This document shows positions 21,827 through 26,225 of a DNA stretch of 26,225 nt, one piece after another. The stretch's first letter is position 1. Each line of letters begins with the position of its first letter. Both the position numbers and the translations under genes were made by a program. The notes below the pieces were generated by a model that was not told where the DNA came from, made no database searches, and saw nothing but the letters and a program-made list of their open reading frames with translations. The DNA comes from Pseudomonadota bacterium. GTDB lineage: Bacteria; Pseudomonadota; Gammaproteobacteria; Pseudomonadales; UBA5518. The DNA is taken from contig JAKJFB010000001.1 in NCBI GenBank assembly GCA_022705125.1, positions 1-26,225 of the forward strand, read 5' to 3'.

Positions 21827-22041
21827 GTCTTGCTGTCATCGAAGCCGTGCTCCACGGCCCGCCAGTCGCCGCGCCTCGCTTCGCGCATGTCCAGCGCTCG
21901 TAACTCGGCCGTTCGCTGGCGGCGGAACTTGCGCGCCGCGTTCACGTCGGCGGTGACGGTCATGTTCACTTGGCACAGCATGTAGAGTCCAGTGGACTGC
22001 CCATCCTTGGTGAAGTTCTCCACCAGCCACGAGTACGTCAT
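21778..22041 (-). CDS. Hypothetical cassette protein (87 residues)
   Basis: Starts at ATG 22041 (ATGA overlap with the upstream gene); the extension to 22212 is a shadow. It begins MTYSWLVENFTKDGQSTGLY and has MTVTADVNAARKFRRQRTAE, a basic helix, then RGDWRAVEHGFDDSKT. The last 15 residues (PNVEAKGLEPERNSR) are encoded by the attC site. It shares a cassette with the gene at 22038-22256. I do not recognise a family. Confidence 0.66.
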   Translation of the reverse strand: MTYSWLVENFTKDGQSTGLYMLCQVNMTVTADVNAARKFRRQRTAELRALDMREARRGDWRAVEHGFDDSKTPNVEAKGLEPERNSR

Positions 22042-22256
22042 GAGTAGTCCTCGTCGAAGCTGCAGGGCACGGTCCACTGCTTGCCGCAGCGGCTGCACTC
22101 GATGATGTCGTGCTCGTCCACTACGCCGCAGCAGTCCACCGTGCGCGGCTCCGGGCAACGCTGCAGGTGCTTCTGGCAAAGCTCGGGCTTCTCGGCGTCG
22201 TGCAGGCTGCACCCGCCTTTGATCCGGCCACCTTCGTAGCGCTTAGGCGTCGTCAT
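22038..22256 (-). CDS. Small cysteine-rich, zinc-ribbon-like cassette protein
   Basis: This 72-residue protein starts at ATG 22256, overlapping the end of the upstream gene by 14 bases. It has ten cysteines or more in pairs: C16, C27, C34, then C42-C43 and CSRCGKQ (C54, C57), and C65. The pattern DCCGVVDEHDIIECSRCGKQ with a closing PCSFDEDY is seen in small phage zinc-ribbon proteins. A DNA- or RNA-binding or adaptor role is possible but not shown. Its N-terminus (TTPKRYEGG) lies across a degenerate core. Confidence 0.68.
   Translation of the reverse strand: MTTPKRYEGGRIKGGCSLHDAEKPELCQKHLQRCPEPRTVDCCGVVDEHDIIECSRCGKQWTVPCSFDEDYS
22242..22251 (+). repeat. Degenerate cassette-boundary core (CTTAGGCGTC)
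   Basis: CTTAGGCGTC matches the GTTRGGCGTC seen at 20877, 21439 and 21820 except for its first base. It lies where one minus-strand gene ends (TAA stop) and the next begins. No convincing paired L boxes are seen to its left, so it may be a decayed site or chance. Confidence 0.35.
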
Positions 22257-22518
22257 AAAGGTCGTGCTCTTGGCACAGGTTGTCCATGTCTAGTCTGGCG
22301 CGTTGCGTCACAACCTCGCGGCCGTCTCGGAACACAAGGCATCGGTAGCGCTGCCCCGGCCTGATCTTCCACTTGTCCGCCTTCACGCCGTCCAGCACCA
22401 GCCGTTCTTCGGCTGTGAGTTCGTTCTCTGGCGGCCCATAACTGCGCCACATTTCGCTGGCGTCGCAGTGGTAGAACTTGCGAGCCGTTCGAACCTCGTC
22501 TTTCAGTACAAACATCAT
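22243..22518 (-). CDS. Hypothetical phage-type cassette protein (91 residues)
   Basis: Starts at ATG 22518 with CCGGAGCG just upstream and 18 bases past the attC core; the frame is open to 22602 but that part lies within the attC site. It begins MMFVLKDEVRTARKFYHCDA and has a central PGQRYRCLVFRDGREVVTQ strand pair, ending LCQEHDLYDD. Proteins with RKxRKFYHCDAS at the start and PGQxY in the middle are common small phage proteins of unknown function. The ORF lies antiparallel to the attC polarity. Confidence 0.72.
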   Translation of the reverse strand: MMFVLKDEVRTARKFYHCDASEMWRSYGPPENELTAEERLVLDGVKADKWKIRPGQRYRCLVFRDGREVVTQRARLDMDNLCQEHDLYDDA

Positions 22519-22536
22519 CACGCTCCGGTAAGGGCC

Positions 22537-22638
22537 GCCCAACAGTGCGCTCAAGCGGACCCAGGCCGGCGGGCAACGCTCAAGCATTCCTTGACAGTTC
22601 ATCTGCGCCGGCCCGGGCCGCTTAGCTCCGCGTTAGGC
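22537..22638 (+). repeat. attC-like site (102 bases), the clearest of the array
   Basis: The ends are GCCCAAC (22537-22543) and GTTAGGC (22632-22638). The left L box GCTCAAGCGGACCC pairs with the right L box GGGCCGCTTAGC, leaving exactly two unpaired bases, C and A, both on the left. The same two positions are unpaired in the classical aadA-type attC. Pairing continues inward as AGGCCGGCG against CGCCGGCCC. The centre is a variable loop that encodes nothing in the chosen gene starts. Confidence 0.85.
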
Positions 22639-22817
22639 CAGCACTCCGTGCAGAGCAGTTTCCGCTCCGCCGGCGTGCGCGGGTCGTCTCGGTGCGGCCC
22701 GCAGTTCATCGAGCAGATCTTCGTTGCAGGGTCGAATCGCTCGAGCTCCGCCGGGTCGGCCCGGGTAAAGGTCAGCGGCTGCTCGAGCACCGCCGGCGGC
22801 TTGATCCTGGTGGCCAT
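22599..22817 (-). CDS. Small cysteine-containing protein ending in attC
   Basis: This 72-residue protein starts at ATG 22817; the extension to 23198 is a shadow. It begins MATRIKPPAVLEQPLTFTRA and contains CSMNCGP (C36, C40) and LLCTECW (C56, C59), a possible zinc site. The final 12 or so residues (NAELSGPGRRR) are read through the attC site at 22537-22638, so the original C-terminus was probably replaced when the array joined. No family is recognised. Confidence 0.66.
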   Translation of the reverse strand: MATRIKPPAVLEQPLTFTRADPAELERFDPATKICSMNCGPHRDDPRTPAERKLLCTECWPNAELSGPGRRR

Positions 22818-22819
22818 GC

Positions 22820-23053
22820 TCAGGTCCCCGCGCGCCGGCGCACCCGGACGCCGTCGACCCAGCCCACCATCCAGGTGGAGCCGTCTCTCGGGTCCATGAA
22901 CATCCCGTCGCCGTCGCGCTGGAGCAGCGCTGCTGGCGCTTCGATCATGACCGGGATGCTCACCATCCGGCCCTCGATCGCGACCTGCCGGCGGCCCCAT
23001 GCGGTGCTGACGTCGGGCAGCTTGTCGAATGCGCTGATGCTCAAGCTGTGCAT
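22820..23053 (-). CDS. Hypothetical protein (77 residues)
   Basis: Starts at ATG 23053, overlapping the end of the upstream gene by 13 bases; the extension to 23170 is a shadow. It begins MHSLSISAFDKLPDVSTAWG and contains VAIEGRMVSIPVMIEAPAAL and STWMVGWVDGVRVRRR. The composition is that of a small beta-rich protein. There are no cysteine pairs or membrane segments. The function is unknown. Confidence 0.62.
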   Translation of the reverse strand: MHSLSISAFDKLPDVSTAWGRRQVAIEGRMVSIPVMIEAPAALLQRDGDGMFMDPRDGSTWMVGWVDGVRVRRRAGT

Positions 23054-23319
23054 CGCGGGCCCTCCGTCGGCGGCACCGCGGCCAGCAGGCCGACCTGCCC
23101 GTCGACCGTGAGGCCGAGCTGCAGGCCGTCGCCGGCGGCGCTCTCGCGCAGGTTCTCCGCCTGCTGCCACCAGAAGTCCGCGGCGCGCTCCGCGTCATCG
23201 AGGCGCTGCTGGAGGTCTTCGACCTGGGCGGCCAGCGCGGCGGCGTGCTCGCGCAGGTGCTCGAGCTCCCAGCGCTCGAGGCGGCGCTGGAGCCGGCGGA
23301 GTTCGGGGGGCAGGTTCAT
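23041..23319 (-). CDS. Coiled-coil protein (92 residues)
   Basis: Starts at ATG 23319. Residues about 4-60 are a continuous amphipathic coiled coil (LRRLQRRLERWELEHLREHA, then VEDLQQRLDDAERAADFWWQ), followed by a short beta-like end (LQLGLTVDGQVGLLAAV). Oligomerisation is likely; no partner can be named. It overlaps the downstream gene. Confidence 0.66.
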   Translation of the reverse strand: MNLPPELRRLQRRLERWELEHLREHAAALAAQVEDLQQRLDDAERAADFWWQQAENLRESAAGDGLQLGLTVDGQVGLLAAVPPTEGPRCTA

Positions 23320-23346
23320 GGCTGGCTCCTGGTGCTCGCGGCCTGC

Positions 23347-23580
23347 TCAGGGGCAGGTGTAGAGGACGTCGATGCCGTTCTCGGTGCCGTAGGCGATCGC
23401 GGCCTTGCGCGCGGCGGCGTAGGTGTCGTTGCAGTGGAAGAGGACCTCGCCGGCGCGGTTCTCGAACAGCCAGCTGCCGCGGCCGCTGGGCTGGCGCAGG
23501 TGGCTCCGGTAGAACCGGTTCGTCTCGATCGTCGTGCGCAGGTGGCGCGGGGTCTGGGCGATGCTGGTGCTGGTGGTCAT
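23347..23580 (-). CDS. Hypothetical protein (77 residues), first gene after the promoter
   Basis: Starts at ATG 23580 with AGGAG nine bases upstream; the extension to 23634 is a shadow crossing the operator. It begins MTTSTSIAQTPRHLRTTIET and contains SWLFENRAGEVLFHCNDTYA, then AARKAAIAYG and an IDVLYTCP end. The fold may be a small alpha/beta domain. It is the first gene of the promoter at 23614-23642 and so would lead the transcript running towards the cassette array. Confidence 0.65.
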   Translation of the reverse strand: MTTSTSIAQTPRHLRTTIETNRFYRSHLRQPSGRGSWLFENRAGEVLFHCNDTYAAARKAAIAYGTENGIDVLYTCP

Positions 23581-23613
23581 GTTCGTGGCTCCTGGTGCGT
23601 TGCTGATGTCTTC

Positions 23614-23642
23614 ACTATGCGACTCGACTCGCATATAAGCAA
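23614..23642 (-). promoter_or_regulatory. Promoter with operator-like dyad in the spacer
   Basis: On the minus strand, TTGCTT (23642-23637) and CATAGT (23619-23614) are separated by 17 bases. A perfect inverted repeat, TATGCGA and TCGCATA with a six-base spacer (23616-23635), fills the spacer and overlaps the -10 element. That placement suits a repressor or MerR-like regulator. The boxes match the sigma-70 consensus only moderately (3 and 4 of 6). Confidence 0.5.
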
Positions 23643-23666
23643 GCGAAAGAGCGTGAATAAAGCCGC

Positions 23667-23685
23667 ACCCCCTCGACCAGGGGGT
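23667..23685 (-). terminator. Terminator-like hairpin after the upstream minus genes
   Basis: ACCCCCT (23667-23673) and AGGGGGT (23679-23685) form a perfect 7-base stem with a five-base loop. On the minus strand the hairpin is followed by GCGGCTTTATT, a weak U-tract, about 16 bases after the stop of the gene at 23701-24183. It may end the upstream transcript before the new promoter. Confidence 0.5.
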
Positions 23686-23697
23686 TCCACGTGGAAC
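23684..23697. promoter_or_regulatory. parS-like palindrome
   Basis: GTTCCACGTGGAAC is a perfect 14-base palindrome and equals the inner 14 bases of the chromosomal parS consensus (TGTTCCACGTGGAACA class) bound by ParB proteins. The outer bases here are G and G rather than T and A. It is intergenic, three bases after a stop codon. Binding by host ParB is inferred. Confidence 0.6.
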
Positions 23698-23700
23698 GGG

Positions 23701-24183
23701 TCAGACCGTCGGCTGTTCGGCCGGCAGGGTGTAGGGCGCCATCGCGAGCACCTGGAGGTCGTCCGGGCCCAGCAGCATGCGCAGGTCGGTCTGCAGCATC
23801 AGGGTGAAGCCGGGCCGGTCCCGGTGCTCTTTCCAGAGCTCCAGACGCACCGGCTGGTACCAAGCCTGGCGGAGCTCGGCGCCGGTGCTGCACAGCACCT
23901 GGAGGCCGATGCAGCCGTCGCCGTTCGGCTCCGCGCGCTGGCGCTCCGTCGGGCGGCCGTGCTGCTGGAGAAGCTCTGCGCCGGCGGCCGTGACCCATGC
24001 CGTGCGCAGGCTGACGCCGTATTCGATCAGCCCGCGGCGCGCGGCGCGCTCGAGCGCGCGGAACGCGACTTTCGGGTGCTGCTGGTGACGGGCCGCCAGC
24101 AGGAGGTCGGCGAAGGTCACCGCTGCCGGCCAGTCGCGGCAGGCCTCGAGCACCTGCAGGTCGCTGATGTCTTTCGTGCTCAC
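23701..24183 (-). CDS. Winged-helix-like DNA-binding protein
   Basis: A 160-residue protein starting at GTG 24183 (GTGA overlap with the upstream gene); the larger frame to 25017 is a shadow. Residues about 8-70 look like a winged helix: LQVLEACRDWP, FADLLLAARHQQHPKVAFRA, LERAARRGLIEYG, then a wing (VSLRTAWVTAAGAELL). The C-terminal half is beta-rich (CIGLQVLCSTGAEL, FTLMLQTDLRMLL). A regulator role is plausible, perhaps at the dyad in the adjacent gap, but this is inference. Confidence 0.62.
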   Translation of the reverse strand: MSTKDISDLQVLEACRDWPAAVTFADLLLAARHQQHPKVAFRALERAARRGLIEYGVSLRTAWVTAAGAELLQQHGRPTERQRAEPNGDGCIGLQVLCSTGAELRQAWYQPVRLELWKEHRDRPGFTLMLQTDLRMLLGPDDLQVLAMAPYTLPAEQPTV

Positions 24184-24416
24184 GGCTGGATCTCGGCGAG
24201 CTCCTGGCGGCCGATGCCGAACACCTGGCGCAGGTGGTTGATCAGCCGGATCGCCTCGCTGCGGTCGATCTCGACCGAGGCGGCCATGTTCGCGGCCGCC
24301 GGCTGTTCGTCGGCGATGAGCGTGATGCGGCCGTCCTGGCGCAGCAGGCCGGCGAAGAGCTCCTGCGGTTCGCCGCTGCTGGCCAGCTTGCTCAGGGTCA
24401 TGGTGAGGTGCTGCAT
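24180..24416 (-). CDS. Hypothetical protein (78 residues)
   Basis: Starts at ATG 24416 after AGGAGAACCC. It begins MQHLTMTLSKLASSGEPQEL and has ASVEIDRSEAIRLINHLRQV, a C-terminal helix pattern found in small phage proteins. The fold is probably a short beta region plus one helix. Function unknown. It overlaps the downstream GTG start. Confidence 0.66.
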   Translation of the reverse strand: MQHLTMTLSKLASSGEPQELFAGLLRQDGRITLIADEQPAAANMAASVEIDRSEAIRLINHLRQVFGIGRQELAEIQP

Positions 24417-24431
24417 GGGTTCTCCTGGTGC

Positions 24432-24920
24432 TCAGAACAGCTCGCCGATCGCCCGGCGGGCGCGCCTGGTGGCGCGCGCATTCTGCTGGTGGTGCTCGAG
24501 GTCGTACGCGAGGTGGTGCCGCTGGCACCATGCGCGCAGATTCTCCGGCCGGCAATCCTCCGGCTGGTGGTTCAGGTGGGCGACCGTCAGGACGATGATG
24601 ATCGGCTGAGGTTCCTCCCAGGCGAACTGCTGCAGGAAGGCCTTCGCGGCGGCGAACGTCCAGGGCGTGCCGTCGGCGTGCGCGCCTTCGCCGGCGCGGT
24701 GCATCGCCTGGTCCTGCGCCGTGGCGATCGGGGTGTTGCCGACGATCGGCACCCAGCGCGCGAGCTCGCCGGCCTCGAGGACCCAGCGGCCGAGCCCGTA
24801 TTGGGCCGCGCCGCATCCCGGGTGCTCGCAGCGCCACCGCGCTCGCTCGAGCATCTGCAGGCGGATCTGCGGCCACTCGGGCGGGTAGCGCTTCTGGTTC
24901 TCTGGCTTGATGGGCATCAT
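24432..24920 (-). CDS. HNH endonuclease
   Basis: A 162-residue protein starting at ATG 24920 (GGAGACATGATG context); the extension to 25028 is a shadow. A CEHPGC zinc pair lies at 31-36. The HNH core is at about 111-140: LTVAHLNHQPEDCRPENLRA, then WCQRHHLAYD, giving H115, N117/H118, N127, and C132/H135-H136. HNH proteins cut or nick DNA; phage copies serve in packaging, homing or restriction. It is in an operon with a second HNH-like protein and is not next to a terminase in this window. Confidence 0.82.
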   Translation of the reverse strand: MMPIKPENQKRYPPEWPQIRLQMLERARWRCEHPGCGAAQYGLGRWVLEAGELARWVPIVGNTPIATAQDQAMHRAGEGAHADGTPWTFAAAKAFLQQFAWEEPQPIIIVLTVAHLNHQPEDCRPENLRAWCQRHHLAYDLEHHQQNARATRRARRAIGELF

Positions 24921-25345
24921 GTCTCCGTTCGATGGACGTCCGCGTGGCACTGCGGGCAAAGCCAACGAACCTGCAGCGGCTGGCCGTAGTCTTCGTGATG
25001 GCCGTGCACCTTCGCAATCTGCGTGCACTGTTGACAGCGATCAGGGCGCTGCAGCGCGCCAGACCGAACCGCCGCGTTGAGCGCTGTCCTAGCCGCAGTC
25101 TTCTCCGACTTCACTCTCCGCTTGGACGCCAAGCGCTCCCGCAAGCGGAATCTTTCGGGATCCGCGGCTCGCGTGCGTCGCGCAGATGCCGTTCGTGATC
25201 GGCGCGTCCGCTCAGGATCTCGCGTGGCGATGGACCCTTTGCAATGGCAAGTCTTGCACTGTGATTTCAGGCCGTCTGGCCGTCGCGCGTCGCCGTAGAA
25301 CTGGTCGAGCGCCTTCTCAACTCGGCAGCAGGAGCAGCGCCTCAT
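24917..25345 (-). CDS. Zinc-ribbon HNH-like protein
   Basis: A 142-residue protein with an N-terminal zinc knuckle (CSCC at 4-7, C30 and C33), a very basic linker (about 42-85, RTRRSRTASARRTR), and a C-terminal HNH-like finger: CQQC (104-107), HGHHEDYGQP (114-123) and LCPQCHADVH (129-138). HHEDY plus CPxCHxxxH is typical of small phage HNH/recombination-associated nucleases. The stop overlaps the next start (ATGATG). Confidence 0.74.
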   Translation of the reverse strand: MRRCSCCRVEKALDQFYGDARRPDGLKSQCKTCHCKGSIATRDPERTRRSRTASARRTRAADPERFRLRERLASKRRVKSEKTAARTALNAAVRSGALQRPDRCQQCTQIAKVHGHHEDYGQPLQVRWLCPQCHADVHRTET

Positions 25346-25950
25346 GGTTCAACGCGCCTGAAGCTGACGCACCAGACAAACGGATTAGCCGCCCAGCTGC
25401 CCGGACCGTTGATCGATTCCCAGAGCGCGGCGTACCTGGCGATCGGGAAGCTGTTGTCGGGCACCGGGCCGATGCGTCGAAACGCATCGGTGTCGTCATC
25501 TTGCAGGCACGTCGGGCTGGCCGAGACGCCCTCGGCTTTCGCGTCCGTCTCGCTGATGTCCTGCAGCCGCTCGACGCGCACGCAGGTGACTTCCAGCGTG
25601 ATGCGGCTGGCGGCGCGCGGCATGTGGATGGCCGGCGTCCAGCGCTTCTTGATGCCCAGCGTGTCGCCGAGTCGGTCGCCGTGGGTGTAGGTGGCGCGGT
25701 AGTCGGTCTCGATCCACGGCTGGGTCTGGCCGTCGATCTTGGCGAAGGTCTCGCGCACCCAGAGGCGGCGCGGTGCGTTCGCGTCGTGCCAGCCGTCGTT
25801 GTCGGCGTACTGCCACGCGCCGCTAGCGAAGCTGATCGCCTGCGCGTGCGCTGGGCCGACGCGCTTCACCACTCGGCGTGTCTGGGTCTTCGTGCCGTTC
25901 AGCAGCGCACGCACCATCGCGCCGCTGAAGAGGATCGGGAGTTCGCGCAT
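25342..25950 (-). CDS. ASCH-domain phage protein
   Basis: A 202-residue protein starting at ATG 25950; the extension to 26130 is a shadow. It begins MRELPILFSGAMVRALLNGT and continues KTQTRRVVK, the typical entry of phage ASCH proteins. RLWVRETFAKID, MPRAASRITLEVTCVRVERL and QDISETDAKAEGV follow, matching the PUA-like ASCH core. ASCH domains bind RNA or modified nucleosides; some phage relatives act in nucleotide metabolism. It overlaps the downstream gene by ATGA. Confidence 0.8.
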   Translation of the reverse strand: MRELPILFSGAMVRALLNGTKTQTRRVVKRVGPAHAQAISFASGAWQYADNDGWHDANAPRRLWVRETFAKIDGQTQPWIETDYRATYTHGDRLGDTLGIKKRWTPAIHMPRAASRITLEVTCVRVERLQDISETDAKAEGVSASPTCLQDDDTDAFRRIGPVPDNSFPIARYAALWESINGPGSWAANPFVWCVSFRRVEP

Positions 25951-26213
25951 CACTGCACCCTGTGGAGCTTCGCCGGCTGCTCCGGCATGGTCTTCGCGAT
26001 GAAGGCCGCGGTGCCGACCAGCCGCTCGTAGGCCTGCACCGAGCCCTCGGCCTGCGCCATCACGACGCCGGCCACGCTGCACAGCTTCATCAGGTAGTTG
26101 CCGATCTGCGCCTGGTCGGTCATGCGGCACGCGGTCAGGTAGTCGCCTACGGCCTTCACGGCGATGCGCTCGGCTTCGTCGGGCGTGGCCGGGCTGGTCT
26201 TCTGGTCAGACAT
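25950..26213 (-). CDS. Hypothetical helical protein (87 residues)
   Basis: Starts at ATG 26213 after GGGAGAACCACC. It begins MSDQKTSPATPDEAERIAVK and is mainly helical (AVGDYLTACRMTDQAQIGNY, AGVVMAQAEGSVQAYERLVG). No cysteines beyond two and no membrane segment. The stop overlaps the ASCH gene start (TGATG). Function unknown. The transcript's promoter is not in the window, as the gene is within 12 bases of the right edge. Confidence 0.66.
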   Translation of the reverse strand: MSDQKTSPATPDEAERIAVKAVGDYLTACRMTDQAQIGNYLMKLCSVAGVVMAQAEGSVQAYERLVGTAAFIAKTMPEQPAKLHRVQ

Positions 26214-26225
26214 GGTGGTTCTCCC

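Larger units (their letters stand above)
20105..22638. mobile_element. Integron-type gene-cassette array (attC sites, no integrase in window)
   Basis: Between the lysis genes and the minus-strand operon lie five cassette-sized units of about 750, 560, 380, 420 and 390 bases. Each is bounded by a GTTRRRY-like core, at 20877, 21439, 21820, 22242 (CTTAGGC) and 22632. Three junctions carry full attC-like imperfect inverted repeats of 95-102 bases. All ORFs run on the minus strand. attC sites are recombined as folded single strands by an integron integrase; no such gene is visible here, so any recombination would depend on an integrase from elsewhere. Confidence 0.75.

Noticed and set aside
20105..22638. 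Reading the repeats simply as Rho-independent terminators
   Set aside because: No T-tracts follow them, and the one-sided unpaired bases, 5/6 spacers and core sequences fit attC better; only the 20105 hairpin remains ambiguous.
22303..22899. Plus-strand frame running through the attC site at 22537, in the orientation expected for a cassette gene
   Set aside because: No ribosome site and no recognisable motif; the minus-strand genes here have ribosome sites and phage-like sequence.
23245..24609. 454-codon plus-strand frame across several minus-strand genes
   Set aside because: It crosses the promoter and terminator gap and several well-supported minus genes.
1..26225. Integron integrase, tRNA genes, CRISPR array or insertion sequence
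   Set aside because: No tyrosine recombinase, cloverleaf, direct-repeat/spacer array or transposase was seen; an integrase could lie outside the window.

Overview
The window is a continuous piece of a GC-rich tailed-phage (or prophage) genome. It has dense genes, start/stop overlaps of the ATGA, GTGA and TGATG type, and strongly GC-ending codons. The module order is that of a lambda-like siphophage: head-tail connector, adaptor, tail completion, tail tube, frameshifted tail chaperone, tape measure, tail tip, NlpC/P60 peptidase and J-like hub, then lysis. Base composition and a pseudomonad-type parS palindrome suggest a high-GC proteobacterial host (Pseudomonas/Xanthomonas/Burkholderia-like). 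That host assignment is inference.

Plus strand, 1-20096: late genes. Two related small virion-type proteins (the first cut by the window edge) and a collagen-like fibre precede the head-tail connector (1680-2318) and adaptor (2315-2659). A run of seven enzyme genes follows at 2643-7006: a GT-like 'norphogenetic' protein, a GT9-like protein, a GT29 sialyltransferase-like protein and four SAM methyltransferases. This run splits the head-tail joining genes from the gp10-like and DUF3168-like neck genes (6967-7868). Next come the tail tube, the G/GT chaperone pair with a G_GGA_AAA slippery heptamer, a 753-residue tape measure, tail-tip genes (one with a SPRY-like domain, one with an internal duplication), a J-like hub, three or four small membrane proteins, a GH24 lysozyme with a C-terminal membrane anchor, and nested Rz/Rz1.

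Minus strand, 26213-22599: compact accessory/early-type genes. They include an ASCH-domain protein, two HNH/zinc proteins, a winged-helix-like protein and small unknowns. A 120-base gap at 23581-23700 holds a parS-like palindrome, a terminator-like hairpin and a promoter with a dyad lying in its spacer.

Main finding, 20105-22638: at the convergent junction between the lysis genes and the minus-strand operon lies an integron-type cassette array. Three sites (20789-20883, 21731-21826, 22537-22638) have attC architecture: RYYYAAC-like and GTTRRRY ends, paired L boxes, 5/6-base spacers and extra unpaired bases on one side only. Three more junctions (near 20105, 21411 and 22242) look like degenerate or partial sites. 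The six small ORFs all lie on the minus strand, although the attC asymmetry points to the plus strand. The ORFs therefore run antiparallel to the site polarity but in line with the upstream minus-strand operon. Several protein termini are encoded by the recombination sites themselves. No integron integrase is visible in the window, so this resembles a cluster of attC sites lacking an integrase (CALIN) carried by a phage.
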